Positions 19,077-28,294 of a stretch of DNA of 64,000 nucleotides are shown piece after piece. Position 1 is the stretch's first letter. Every line of letters starts with the position of its first letter. The stretch comes from Rubinisphaera italica (GTDB lineage Bacteria; Planctomycetota; Planctomycetia; Planctomycetales; Planctomycetaceae), in assembly GCF_007859715.1 (NCBI RefSeq), contig NZ_SJPG01000001.1, positions 3,002,728 to 3,066,727 on the forward strand. Reading direction: 5' to 3'. The translations under genes and the position numbers were made by a program. Below the pieces are notes generated by a model. The model was not told the origin of the DNA. It ran no database searches and worked only from the letters and a program-made list of their open reading frames with translations.

Positions 19077-20282
19077 ATGTCGAAATTTTCATTGCATCTT
19101 ATTCTGATGATCTCCCTGTTCTTTTCTGTGAAGTCTTCTCTTGCACAGGAAAATGACTTGATTCACACTCGGGCCATTCCAATTGAAGACCGCGTGATGC
19201 TCGACTTGCCCAAAATTGGGACACAGTCTGAAAAAATCGATTTCCGTAAGCTTCCGAAAATTCCATTTGAACATGCTGTGATCAGCGATGTGCGTGACCA
19301 GGGCGGACATTGGGTTCATCAGCATGCCTATGTCTGCGACTTTGCAAATCAGTATTGGGCCATGTGGAGTGATGGACCAGGCCTACCTCGTTCTGGCGTG
19401 GCTCCAGAAAAGCATCGAAATATTGTGCCCGGGCATGACCGCCCGGGAACGAGAGTTTCCTACGCGACCAGCTCAGATGGTTTAAATTGGAGTGAGCCCA
19501 AAGATTTGAGCGGTCCGCCCCGACGAGAGGGATTCGGTTGGATTGCCCGTGGATTCTGGATTCGTGATGGCCAACTCCTTGCACTGGCAAGTCACTTTAA
19601 TGCTCCTGGATATCCGGGACCTGGTTTGAGCCTGGAAGCCTTTCGTTGGGACGAAATGAAGAACTCATGGGAGAGCCACGGCACGGTCAATGATGACACT
19701 CTGAATAATTTTCCACCAAAGAAACTCCCTGATGGTCAGTGGCTGATGACAAGACGCGATCATCGCCAGCAAGTCAGCGTTATTATCGGTGGTGTTAATT
19801 CGTTCGACGATTGGCACAACCGACCGCTGGCGAAATATGGAAAAGTACAGAAGCCAGAAGAGCCTTATTGGTACACTTTGCCGGATGGGAAAACGCTGGT
19901 CGGTTTAATTCGCGACAATGGTGGCTCAAAACGCTTACTACGTTGCTTCTCGACCGATCAGGGAAAAACCTGGAGTGAAATTCAAACAACGAATTTTCCA
20001 GATGCGACTAGCAAATTTTTTGTGCTTCGGACATCCCGTGACTTTTACGTACTGGTATCCAATTCAAATCCTAAAAGACGGGATCCTCTCACCATTGCAA
20101 TCAGTCGAGACGGACTGATCTTCACATCTCTGCTCTATCTGATTGGTGAGCGCCACATCGATTATCCGCACATCATCGAAAAAGATAACCACATTCTGAT
20201 TGCATTCTCGGGAGCAAAACAGACTATGGAAGTCGCGAAAGTGAAACTCGACGACCTGGAAGATGCATTAGACGCTGAGTGA
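19077..20282 (+). CDS. Secreted sialidase-fold (BNR-like) protein
   Basis: A 401-residue exported protein with a signal peptide (1-23, cleavage near SLA-QE). The body reads as a six-bladed beta-propeller of the sialidase superfamily: VSYATSSDGLNWSEP and CFSTDQGKTWSEI are Asp-box-like turns. Whether it is catalytic is unclear, because the Arg triad and Tyr/Glu pair of true sialidases cannot be assigned with confidence. It precedes an Ldh2-type dehydrogenase gene by 122 bases; such pairs suggest sugar or sugar-acid use, which is inference only. Confidence 0.7.
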   Translation: MSKFSLHLILMISLFFSVKSSLAQENDLIHTRAIPIEDRVMLDLPKIGTQSEKIDFRKLPKIPFEHAVISDVRDQGGHWVHQHAYVCDFANQYWAMWSDGPGLPRSGVAPEKHRNIVPGHDRPGTRVSYATSSDGLNWSEPKDLSGPPRREGFGWIARGFWIRDGQLLALASHFNAPGYPGPGLSLEAFRWDEMKNSWESHGTVNDDTLNNFPPKKLPDGQWLMTRRDHRQQVSVIIGGVNSFDDWHNRPLAKYGKVQKPEEPYWYTLPDGKTLVGLIRDNGGSKRLLRCFSTDQGKTWSEIQTTNFPDATSKFFVLRTSRDFYVLVSNSNPKRRDPLTIAISRDGLIFTSLLYLIGERHIDYPHIIEKDNHILIAFSGAKQTMEVAKVKLDDLEDALDAE

Positions 20283-20404
20283 CTTTTTCCATTTTGATCA
20301 GGTTCAATCAGCATGGCATTTCAATAGCTTGCGATGTCATCCATAAATTGCCACACTCGGACAAATAATGATTTTTAATACAACTTCTGCCAACGGATGC
20401 ATCG

Positions 20405-21442
20405 ATGCCGGTATTATCTGCGAATGAACTTTTGGAAATGGGAACAAAGATCTTAACTGCTGCGGGAGCAACTCCTGAAGAAGCAAGTGTTGTGGCTGCG
20501 GAACTTTCCGGGGCGAATCTGGTCGGGCACGACAGCCACGGTGTGATGAGATTGATGCAATATGTGAGTTTCATTCGAGATGGTCACATCAAACCGGGAG
20601 TCAGCCCGGAAGTGATTCGGGAAGGAGCGGCTTTTCTGGTTGTCGATGCCCATTTCGGGTTCGGTCAGGTCGCTTCCACTTTTGCATTCGATCAGCTGGC
20701 TACAAAAGCCCGCGATTGCGGAACAGCCGATGCTTTCATTCGCAATTGTAATCACGTCGGCCGACTCGGCTCTTATACGGAAATGGCAGCCGAGAAAGGC
20801 TTTGCCGCTTTGATGTCCGTAAATGCTCCCGGCCCAGGCCAAGTAGCGCCATTCGGAGCGATGGAGCGTCGCATGGGAACGAATCCGATTTCGATGGCGG
20901 CTCCCGGAAACGAGGCTCCCATCGTGCTCGACATGACGACCAGTGCAACAGCCGAAGGGAAATTGCGAGTTGCTCATCAATCGGGTCTGCAGGTCCCGGA
21001 AGGCTGGATGATTGACGGAGCCGGCAACCCGAGTACAACTCCCGGCGACTTTTATGCAGAACCTAACGGCTGCATTTTACCATTGGGCGGCCCGTTGGCT
21101 CATAAAGGTTTTGGCCTTTCCGTGATGGTCGATGTTTTTTGCGGAATCCTCTCTGGCAGCGGAGTCGGTCGAAACGACTTGCCTCGCGGAGCCAACGGAG
21201 TCTGGATGCAGCTGATCGACATCGAGCAAATAGTCGGGCGAGAAGAATACGATGGCTGGATGAAGTCCTACGAAGAGCACATCAAATCAGCGAAAAAATG
21301 CCCGGGCGTGGAAAAAATCATGTTTCCAGGCGAAATGGAACGACAAACCTATACCAAGCGAATTCAGGATGGCGTTTCCATTCCAGATGAAACCTGGCGT
21401 CAGATCAGTGAATTGGCAGGGACTTTGAATGTTTCAGTCTGA
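20405..21442 (+). CDS. Malate/L-lactate dehydrogenase family (Ldh2-type) oxidoreductase
   Basis: A 345-residue NAD(P)-dependent 2-hydroxyacid dehydrogenase of the Ldh2/YlbC/YiaK superfamily, which is unrelated to Rossmann-type lactate dehydrogenase. Family features: a helical N-terminus followed by GHDSHGVMRLMQY with the conserved His, then AFIRNCNHVGRLGSYTEMAA, APFGAMERRMGTNPISMAAP, and GFGLSVMVDVFCGILSG near residue 240. The length is typical. The hydroxyacid substrate (malate, lactate, ureidoglycolate or 2,3-diketogulonate in relatives) cannot be told. Confidence 0.88.
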   Translation: MPVLSANELLEMGTKILTAAGATPEEASVVAAELSGANLVGHDSHGVMRLMQYVSFIRDGHIKPGVSPEVIREGAAFLVVDAHFGFGQVASTFAFDQLATKARDCGTADAFIRNCNHVGRLGSYTEMAAEKGFAALMSVNAPGPGQVAPFGAMERRMGTNPISMAAPGNEAPIVLDMTTSATAEGKLRVAHQSGLQVPEGWMIDGAGNPSTTPGDFYAEPNGCILPLGGPLAHKGFGLSVMVDVFCGILSGSGVGRNDLPRGANGVWMQLIDIEQIVGREEYDGWMKSYEEHIKSAKKCPGVEKIMFPGEMERQTYTKRIQDGVSIPDETWRQISELAGTLNVSV

Positions 21443-21514
21443 TTCAACTCCTTCAGACATTTGATATATACAGTCATTGATCTGACAGGAAATTCGCTTT
21501 TCTGAAACTCCCGG

Positions 21515-21544
21515 TTGACGCTGGCTTGTCAGATGTTCTATCTT
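21515..21544 (+). promoter_or_regulatory. Sigma-70-like promoter ahead of sat
   Basis: TTGACG at 21515-21520 and TATCTT at 21539-21544 with an 18-base spacer lie about 78 bases before the sat start codon. Five of six -35 positions match consensus. Evidence is by eye only. Confidence 0.4.
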
Positions 21545-21621
21545 CCGGCACGGGTGGACAGCATGCGTCCGCTCTTTTTACGCAAACTGTTTCCTCTTTC
21601 CCACGTAGAACCAATTAAACT

Positions 21622-22878
21622 ATGAGCGATCTAATTCCTGTGCATGGTGGTCTATCTGAACCTGTCTGCCGCACTGTTCCGGCAGCAGATGTCGAGACCT
21701 TCAAAAGCGAAGCGGCTTCTTTGACAAAAGTGCCGATGACTGCTGCTGACCTCTCCAGTGTCTACCGTATTGCAGACGGAACACTTTCTCCGCTCGAAGG
21801 TCCGATGGACAGTGCGACCTACAATCTTGTACTCGATGAGTCGGTCATCGAAAACGATGGCAAAAAATATGCCTGGACCATTCCGATTTCTTTCCCGGTC
21901 ACTTCCGAACTGGCTGGCAAACTGTCTAGCGGTCAAAAAGTTGCTTTGACCTGCCCGGAAGGTAATGTCGTCGGCACGCTGGATATCAGTGATGTCTTCG
22001 AATGGGACAAACCTCGTTATCTGAAATCTGTTTACGGCACCGAACGAACCGATCATCCGGGAGCCGACATGGTTCTTGTGAACGATGCCGACAAAACACA
22101 CCTGCTCGGCGGAACCCTGATGGCATTGCCACAGCCAAAGAATCCTTCATTCGGTCAGTATGTTCTCAGCCCACGTGAAACTCGCAAACTGGTTGCTGAT
22201 AAAGGCTGGGATGCCGTTGTCGCTTTCCAGACACGTAATCCTCTGCACCGTGCACACGAATATGCTCTCGTGTACGCACTCGAAACCCTGATCCGCGATG
22301 GCAAAAACGCAGGTGCGATTCTGAATCCTCTGGTTGGTGAAACCAAAGGGGATGACGTCAGTGCAGAAATCCGCATGGAAACCTACGAGAAGTTGATTTC
22401 CGATCGTGCAATGGGTGATGGCGACAGCGATCCCGAACTGTGGGGACCTCGCAATGAAGCTGTGCCGGATCGCGTTGTCCTGCTCGGTCTCGACCTCAAA
22501 ATGTTCTACGGCGGACCAAAAGAAGCGGTCATGCACGCGATTTATCGCCAGAACTACGGCTACACCAACATCGTGATTGGCCGTAAACATGCCGACGCTC
22601 CCTTCAAAGATGGATCCGCCATCTGGGGTGATTTCGATGCTCAGGAAATCTTCAATAACCTGAACGGAGAACTGCAGATCAAGCCGATCAACGTCGGCTT
22701 TGCAGCGTATTATGAATCAATGGGCCGCGTCGATTTGATGGAAAATCATAAAGACGAAAAGCCTGTGTTCATCTCTGGTAAAGACGTCCGTGCGACACTT
22801 CAAAAGGGTGAATTGGTCGATTCACGAATTATGCGAGAAAGCACTTCGCAGATTCTGGCAGCGGCTATGAAACAATAA
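21622..22878 (+). CDS. sat: Sulfate adenylyltransferase (ATP sulfurylase)
   Basis: A 418-residue cytoplasmic enzyme converting sulfate and ATP to adenosine 5'-phosphosulfate, the first step of sulfate activation. Family motifs in order: a PUA-like N-terminal domain, [15 protein letters not shown] (the Q-x-R-N-P-x-H-x-x-H nucleotide motif) near residue 203, [13 protein letters not shown], and [19 protein letters not shown] near 295. [10 protein letters not shown] follows. This is the single-chain dissimilatory/thermophile-type fold, without an APS kinase domain. It stands alone with its own promoter and terminator; no CysC, CysH or Apr genes are near. Confidence 0.93.
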   Translation: MSDLIPVHGGLSEPVCRTVPAADVETFKSEAASLTKVPMTAADLSSVYRIADGTLSPLEGPMDSATYNLVLDESVIENDGKKYAWTIPISFPVTSELAGKLSSGQKVALTCPEGNVVGTLDISDVFEWDKPRYLKSVYGTERTDHPGADMVLVNDADKTHLLGGTLMALPQPKNPSFGQYVLSPRETRKLVADKGWDAVVAFQTRNPLHRAHEYALVYALETLIRDGKNAGAILNPLVGETKGDDVSAEIRMETYEKLISDRAMGDGDSDPELWGPRNEAVPDRVVLLGLDLKMFYGGPKEAVMHAIYRQNYGYTNIVIGRKHADAPFKDGSAIWGDFDAQEIFNNLNGELQIKPINVGFAAYYESMGRVDLMENHKDEKPVFISGKDVRATLQKGELVDSRIMRESTSQILAAAMKQ

Positions 22879-22904
22879 TCATCTTCGGATGAGATGCAAA
22901 TAAT

Positions 22905-22937
22905 AAAAAGCCGATCGAATTTTCGATCGGCTTTTTT
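22905..22937 (+). terminator. Intrinsic terminator after sat
   Basis: AAAAAGCCGATCGAA and its complement TTCGATCGGCTTTTTT form a stable stem with flanking A- and T-runs, starting 27 bases after the sat stop. The symmetry lets it act in both directions. Confidence 0.85.
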
Positions 22938-22959
22938 AATGATTCAATCAACCATGAAT

Positions 22960-23026
22960 ACAAGCACGAAGCGCAAGCGAGTCTGTTGATCCAGAGAGAA
23001 CACACTCGCTTGCGCTTCGTGCTTGT
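22960..23026. repeat. Palindrome with 23-bp perfect arms (ACAAGCACGAAGCGCAAG family), copy 1
   Basis: The arm at 22960-22982, starting ACAAGCACGAAGCGCAAGCG, is exactly complementary to 23004-23026, with a 21-base loop. It lies between the convergent sat and sigma-54 activator genes. A related single arm is at 43974. Confidence 0.85.
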
Positions 23027-23049
23027 AAAAAAATTCGCCTTCAACCTTC

Positions 23050-24099
23050 TCAAGTCGCATCATCCGCTAACCCATACTCTTCAATTTTCTTATGCAACGT
23101 GTTGCGATTGATCCCGAGTCGGGTGGCGGTTTTGGTCTGAACGCCGTGGCAGACTTTTAGGGTCTGGCTAATCAGTTGCTTTTCGACCATGGAAACAATC
23201 TGCTGGTAGAGGTCGGTCTCGTCACCGGATTGTTCGGCCATGCCGAAATTAATTAACTCTTCGCAGATCGTTTCGACATTGCGAGACTTACTGATCCCCA
23301 GGCGAATTGGCGAAAGTCCTCGAACATGGGGCGGCAGTAAATCGACGGAAAAGTCTGGGCCATCGGCCATAACGACCGCTCGTTCAACATAGTTTTCCAG
23401 TTCACGAACATTACCAGGCCAGGTGTAGGTCGTCATTACTTCCAGAGCATCTTTGGTCAACTTCAGTGGTGCACAGTCATTTTCGGCTGCATATTTATCG
23501 ATAAAATATTCAATGAGTTCGGGAAGATCTTCCGTGCGATCCCGTAATGGTGGCAAAAAGATCGGCAGCACATTCAGTCGATAATACAAATCCTCTCGAA
23601 ATCGTTCTTCTTCGACTTCTTCCAGTAATTCGCGGTTGGTCGCAGCGACAATTCGGGTATCGACCGTGATGGTCTTTGTATCTCCGACGCGTTCAAACTC
23701 ATGTTCCTGGAGCACGCGCAGCAACTTCACCTGCAGTGGGAATCCCATGGAGTTGATTTCATCGAGAAACAATGTTCCGCCGTGAGCCGCTTCGAATCGT
23801 CCGGTTCGGTTCTCAAAAGCACTCGTAAATGCGCCCTTCACATGGCCAAACAGTTCGCTTTCGAGCAGACTTTCACTCAGGGCTCCACAGTTAACCCGAA
23901 TATAGGGTCCCGAACGACGAGGGCTCAGTTCATGAATCGCCCGGGCAATCAACTCTTTACCGGTTCCAGTCTCTCCCAACAGCAAAACTGTCGCCGAGGA
24001 TCGCGCGACCCGTTCGGTCGTGCGATACACTTCCTGCATGGCAGGGCAATTCCCTATGATTCCTGCCAGAGCACTGGGGCGATCAGAAGCGATGTTCAT
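23050..24099 (-). CDS. Sigma-54-dependent transcriptional activator without sensor domain
   Basis: A 349-residue bacterial enhancer-binding protein made only of an AAA+ domain (about 12-240) and a Fis-type helix-turn-helix (about 305-345, [20 protein letters not shown]). Walker A is G-E-T-G-T-G-K-E at 42-49 and Walker B is GGTLFLDE at 107-114. The sigma-54 contact loop reads G-A-F-T-S-A at 89-94 instead of GAFTGA. It lacks a receiver or ligand domain, so control must come from its level or a partner protein. Its targets are not known; it is convergent with sat and divergent from purD. Confidence 0.92.
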   Translation of the reverse strand: MNIASDRPSALAGIIGNCPAMQEVYRTTERVARSSATVLLLGETGTGKELIARAIHELSPRRSGPYIRVNCGALSESLLESELFGHVKGAFTSAFENRTGRFEAAHGGTLFLDEINSMGFPLQVKLLRVLQEHEFERVGDTKTITVDTRIVAATNRELLEEVEEERFREDLYYRLNVLPIFLPPLRDRTEDLPELIEYFIDKYAAENDCAPLKLTKDALEVMTTYTWPGNVRELENYVERAVVMADGPDFSVDLLPPHVRGLSPIRLGISKSRNVETICEELINFGMAEQSGDETDLYQQIVSMVEKQLISQTLKVCHGVQTKTATRLGINRNTLHKKIEEYGLADDAT

Positions 24100-24528
24100 T
24101 TCTCTATTTCAACTCAAATGGTGTATTTCAAAGTTCGTGATTTGCCTGTCGGATTTCTCCAATGGACAATCGCGCGGTGCACTGTGATATAATATCGCAC
24201 TTGATTGCAATTATTATAGGCTTCTAGGCAAATTTTGATGACCTTTTTACGAAATCATACGTACACATATCGGAATAATTGTTTATCCCCAAATAAATAA
24301 GTGCCTAACCAGAATGCACGTCGCCTGCTTATTAAGCATTCCATGTATATTTAATGAGCATTTTTGAATAGTGGTGCATATTCTCAAGCCGATCTTAGAC
24401 TGATAAGACAAACTGGATCTTGCTCACGGGATTGCGATTCCTGATTGGATCGGTATAACGAAATGCCAAATAACCCGTAATTGGGTATTTCTCTGTATTG
24501 AAATGCTTTTGAGACCGTTGAGATTCCT
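24100..24528. other. Divergent intergenic region between sigma-54 activator and purD
   Basis: This AT-rich stretch must hold the promoters of two divergent genes. No clear -24/-12 element, riboswitch or terminator could be picked out, and no gene is seen. Confidence 0.4.
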
Positions 24529-25938
24529 ATGAAAGTTCTTGTGATTGGCCAGGGTGGACGTGAGCACGCATTGGTGTGGAAGTTGTCGCAATCCCCTCAG
24601 GTCACAAAAATTTATTGTGCTCCAGGTAATGCGGGGACTTCGCAGCATGCCGAGAATGTGGATATCTCCGATGCGGACATCGATCAACTCCTGGCTTTTG
24701 CCAAGCGGGAAAAAATTGACCTGACAGTGCCCGGACCGGAAGTCCCGCTGGTTCTAGGCGTCGTCGATCAATTTCGCAAAGCAGGCCTGACGATCTTCGG
24801 CCCGACAAAAGCAGCAGCCGAGCTGGAAGGCAGCAAGACTTTCGCTAAGCAAATCATGCGTGGGGCAAAAGTTCCAACTGCGGATTACATCACGTTTGAT
24901 AATCTGAATCGAGCAGTGAATTATATTCACGAACGCTGTGGCGGGGGACGATTTGCCTCCAACGAACGTCCTATGAATGTGACTAATGAAGAGGGAGAAC
25001 TCTTTCAGCGAACGAACCCTCTTTGGGAACAGCCAATTGTCGTGAAAGCCGATGGGTTGGCAGCCGGTAAAGGTGTGCGAGTTTGTCATGACGCTGACGA
25101 AGCCCTCGAATTTGTAAGGGATTGCCTGGCGGGAAACCGTTTCGGAGAAGCAGGCAGCCGAGTGATTATTGAAGAATGCCTGATGGGTGAAGAAGCGAGT
25201 ATTCTGGCGATTGTTGATGGCAAAACAATTGTCACGCTCGATGCCAGCCAGGATCACAAAGCCGCTTACGATGATGATCAGGGACCCAATACCGGCGGCA
25301 TGGGGGCTTACTGCCCAACGCCCGTAATTGATGCGGCTATGATGGATCAGATCACACAGACGATCCTCATTCCACTGGTTCACGAGATGAAGCGAAAAGG
25401 CTGTCCGTTTGGTGGTGTGCTTTACGCCGGCATCATGATGACGCGGCAAGGCCCCAAAGTTCTGGAGTTCAATGTGCGATTTGGAGATCCAGAAACGCAG
25501 CCGGTATTAATGCGGTTGAAATCCGATCTGTTCGAAATGCTGTATGCAGCAGCGCAGGGGAAATTGCGGGACGTGCCGGAACCGGAGTGGGATCCGCGAC
25601 CAGCCGTCTGTGTAGTCATGGCTTCCAAAGGGTATCCTGGAGACTATGAAAAAGGGTTTGCAATTCGTGGTCTCGATCCTAAATCTGACTCGGAAACCTC
25701 GCGAGTTTTTCATGCGGGCACGAGCATAAAAGACGGCAAGATCGTCAACTCAGGCGGCCGCGTTCTCGGCGTGACGGCTCTGGGAGATAATCTCGACCAG
25801 GCGAAACTGAATGCCTACGAACGTGTTAAGGGGATCCGCTGGGAAGGTGCCTGGTGCCGTAAGGATATCTCTGATAAAGCCCGGCCAAAAACTGAGGCAA
25901 ATGTTGAGGAGACAAAAGTTGAGACCGATGAGGTCTAA
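24529..25938 (+). CDS. purD: Phosphoribosylamine-glycine ligase
   Basis: A 469-residue ATP-grasp enzyme joining phosphoribosylamine and glycine in purine synthesis. It has the N-terminal VIGQGGREHALVWKL, PGPEVPLVLGVVD, the nucleotide strand IVVKADGLAAGKGV at about 170-183, GGMGAYCPTPV and the C-terminal lid GVLYAGIMMT with ATP-grasp metal ligands LEFNVRFGDPETQP. It is about 40 residues longer than usual. An insert of about 30 residues lies at 135-168, before the conserved PIVVKADG, and the tail ends in a charged, Lys/Glu-rich stretch. No other pur gene is adjacent. Confidence 0.93.
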   Translation: MKVLVIGQGGREHALVWKLSQSPQVTKIYCAPGNAGTSQHAENVDISDADIDQLLAFAKREKIDLTVPGPEVPLVLGVVDQFRKAGLTIFGPTKAAAELEGSKTFAKQIMRGAKVPTADYITFDNLNRAVNYIHERCGGGRFASNERPMNVTNEEGELFQRTNPLWEQPIVVKADGLAAGKGVRVCHDADEALEFVRDCLAGNRFGEAGSRVIIEECLMGEEASILAIVDGKTIVTLDASQDHKAAYDDDQGPNTGGMGAYCPTPVIDAAMMDQITQTILIPLVHEMKRKGCPFGGVLYAGIMMTRQGPKVLEFNVRFGDPETQPVLMRLKSDLFEMLYAAAQGKLRDVPEPEWDPRPAVCVVMASKGYPGDYEKGFAIRGLDPKSDSETSRVFHAGTSIKDGKIVNSGGRVLGVTALGDNLDQAKLNAYERVKGIRWEGAWCRKDISDKARPKTEANVEETKVETDEV

Positions 25939-25969
25939 CTTGTAACCCATCAGCTGATTCATCAAAATG

Positions 25970-26036
25970 GAACCGCAGATGGACGCGGATGAACACAGAT
26001 TTTTTATCCGCGTTTATCTGCGTCCATCTGCGGTTC
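25970..26036. repeat. Palindrome of the CGGATGGACACGGAT-like family (ACCGCAGATGGACGCGGAT variant)
   Basis: GAACCGCAGATGGACGC at the left mirrors GCGTCCATCTGCGGTTC at the right, and the inner units again repeat GGAT/ATCC spacing. It sits 31 bases after purD and resembles the arms at 2863 and 34706 in unit spacing. Confidence 0.75.
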
Positions 26037-26063
26037 AATTCTTAGAGAAACTGACATCGCTAC

Positions 26064-26086
26064 TCGTCAGGCACAGCCTGACCTAC
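26064..26086. repeat. Single arm of the GTAGGTCAGGCTGTGCC family, copy 2
   Basis: This 23-base arm is identical to the right arm at 13240-13262. No matching opposite arm is nearby, so it looks like a partial copy. Confidence 0.8.
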
Positions 26087-26120
26087 GGCTTTTTGAAATG
26101 GTGGGACGATTTTGAGTCGG

Positions 26121-27974
26121 ATGTTTGCCAGTTTGATTCTCATCATTGCAGGGATGACGCTTTGCAGTGTCCCCTGCTCTGCTCATCCGATTTCTGTTTC
26201 TGATGCGTTTGTCGAAATCGAACCGGACCGGCTTGTGACCCGTATCGAAGTGTACGTTGAAGATCTCTATCTGTTCCACAATCTGCCGCTTGATGCTGAC
26301 AATAAACTTTCCGTTGAGGAGATCAAACGGGGGACAGAATTGCATCGCAGTTTTCTGGAGAAGAATTTTTTCATTCTCGATCAGGATGGCACTCCGTTAA
26401 TGCCAAAATTTCTTTCCGTTGATGATCAGGATCTTCCCGGCGTTGCGATTCCGTTTGGGCAGTTGATGTTCTTTAAGCTGAATTATCATTTTGAGTATCC
26501 GATCTCGGAACCGCCTCAGTTTTTGACGTTCCTGCATAAGTTCGTGAATGAGAAATCCGCCTTTCCTGCGGAAGTGCAGGTCAAAGTAAAACCTCCTTAC
26601 GGCAGTCGTCTGCAAAGCCTGCTGTTGCCCAATCAGCCTTGGACGACGGAGATTCCGACGAAGGAATCAGCAACAAAAGAAGCGGAACTCTCTCCTCAAG
26701 AACAGATGGAACAGGATCGTCAGAATTCTCTGGGGATGCGATCTTATGGAGAAACTTACGCGTTTCTGTATGTGGAGCCGAATGAAATTCGCCTGGAAAC
26801 TTTGGTTCCGCTGGCGACGCTCTCAGGCTCCCTCGATATTGCCTCTGACCCAACCGGCAAACTCGATCTGAAACAGCAGGAAGAATTGAAACCGAAAATC
26901 GAAGAGTTGTTCCGCAAGTCGATTCAGCTGAAAACCGATGGCGAGCCCACTCCGGTGGAATTCGATCGCATTGAATTTTTCGGAGTCGCCATTCGCGATT
27001 TTTCCAAGAACCGCCCGCCCCAAGTCGTCAGTATGGCGAATGCTCGGGTGGGTGTGATTCTTTCGATCTCAAGAACACCGTCAGATAATAATGTGGAACT
27101 GAAATGGGAGCTTTTCAATGAGTTTCTGTATCAGGTCAGTTTGATTCTCGTGCAGGGAGAAAGCACCGAGCAGAAAACTTTGCGGCAGGTGGATGATCAG
27201 AATGTTTTGACGTATTCACTAGTTCAAAATAATGAAGACCGTCAACTACCCGCTTCGGTTTTAATTGGCCCGGAATTGCAGATGCAGTTGGATCAGCTCC
27301 ATGAAATGCAGTCAAGAATCCCCCTCCTGAAGCGGACATTCATCGGGCTGGTTGCCTGTTTGATTCTAACCGTAACAGTCTCAATGTTATTATCGAGGGA
27401 TAATCGAATAAAATCCTACTTCCTGAGTGTAGTTATTTTATTAAGTGCTCTGTTAATTGCACCTACTATTACTACCAGCTGGACTATCCAACAATCAATG
27501 ATCGTTGAATTTGAGTCCAGGGTGAATGCCGAGGAAATTACCGAACAACTCTTAACCCAGGTTTATCAGGCCGTGAATGAACGGGACGAAACTGCGACTT
27601 TCGAAGCGTTGGAAAATGTTGTTTCCGGTCCTCTGCTGCGGGAGATGTATCTGGAGATTCGGCAATCGCTGACGATGGAAACACAGAACGGAGCGGTTGG
27701 GCAGGCGGGTGCAGTTGAAGTTGAAACCTGCGAATTACTCTCCAACAATTTCGACAATTCAGCAGGTCCTGAATTTCGTTATCTGTGCCGTTGGAATGTG
27801 CCGGGGCGCGTGGAACACTGGGGGCATATTCACGAACGGACGAACAGCTATCTGGCGGAAATGCAGATCTCTGCTGATCCGGATGATCAAGGACAATATC
27901 TCTGGAAAATTACAGAGCTTGAGTTACAAAATGTAGATCAAAAACCAATTTCAACGTCGGTTCGTAAATTTTAA
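26121..27974 (+). CDS. Exported membrane-anchored protein of unknown function
   Basis: A 617-residue protein, not recognised. A signal peptide at about 1-23 ends at SAHPIS, giving a mature His-Pro-Ile-Ser start that recalls HupE-like periplasmic domains; this is only a hint. A long soluble region of beta strands and charged linkers (about 25-405) is followed by two close membrane segments around residues 410-455. A C-terminal soluble domain of about 160 residues then follows. The ATG at 26121 is preferred over a TTG at 26112 because the signal peptide then starts directly with M-F-A-S. It lies 182 bases after purD, with a repeat between. Confidence 0.6.
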   Translation: MFASLILIIAGMTLCSVPCSAHPISVSDAFVEIEPDRLVTRIEVYVEDLYLFHNLPLDADNKLSVEEIKRGTELHRSFLEKNFFILDQDGTPLMPKFLSVDDQDLPGVAIPFGQLMFFKLNYHFEYPISEPPQFLTFLHKFVNEKSAFPAEVQVKVKPPYGSRLQSLLLPNQPWTTEIPTKESATKEAELSPQEQMEQDRQNSLGMRSYGETYAFLYVEPNEIRLETLVPLATLSGSLDIASDPTGKLDLKQQEELKPKIEELFRKSIQLKTDGEPTPVEFDRIEFFGVAIRDFSKNRPPQVVSMANARVGVILSISRTPSDNNVELKWELFNEFLYQVSLILVQGESTEQKTLRQVDDQNVLTYSLVQNNEDRQLPASVLIGPELQMQLDQLHEMQSRIPLLKRTFIGLVACLILTVTVSMLLSRDNRIKSYFLSVVILLSALLIAPTITTSWTIQQSMIVEFESRVNAEEITEQLLTQVYQAVNERDETATFEALENVVSGPLLREMYLEIRQSLTMETQNGAVGQAGAVEVETCELLSNNFDNSAGPEFRYLCRWNVPGRVEHWGHIHERTNSYLAEMQISADPDDQGQYLWKITELELQNVDQKPISTSVRKF

Positions 27975-28294
27975 TCGCTTGCCTACATCCTGATTATTCC
28001 CCCAAAATTCCCAGAAATTTGGCTGGAATGGGTAATTTACCCTATAAGGTTTGACGAGATTTAGTAAAATAAAGATGCGCTGATATCATTATGTCAATCA
28101 ATGACTGATTGCATAGGGGCCATCAAGCCAACGTTTCCCGCACAATATGCACGCCAACTTTCCTTCCTCATGGCTTCCGCAAAACTATTGATTTTCAAGT
28201 GATTTCAGTTTCCACAACTGTAATTTGCATCAATTTTGCCGCGACTCAAGCGAAATTGTTGCTCCAGAGCCATGGACTGCCTCTATAATTGAAC
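27975..28294. other. Intergenic region upstream of the DUF1592-type gene
   Basis: 320 bases without gene, repeat or terminator that can be supported. It probably holds the promoter of the DUF1592-type protein but no motif is clear. Confidence 0.35.

Noticed and set aside
24754..25449. 231-residue open frame on the minus strand
   Set aside because: It is antisense to purD, which carries complete ATP-grasp motifs.
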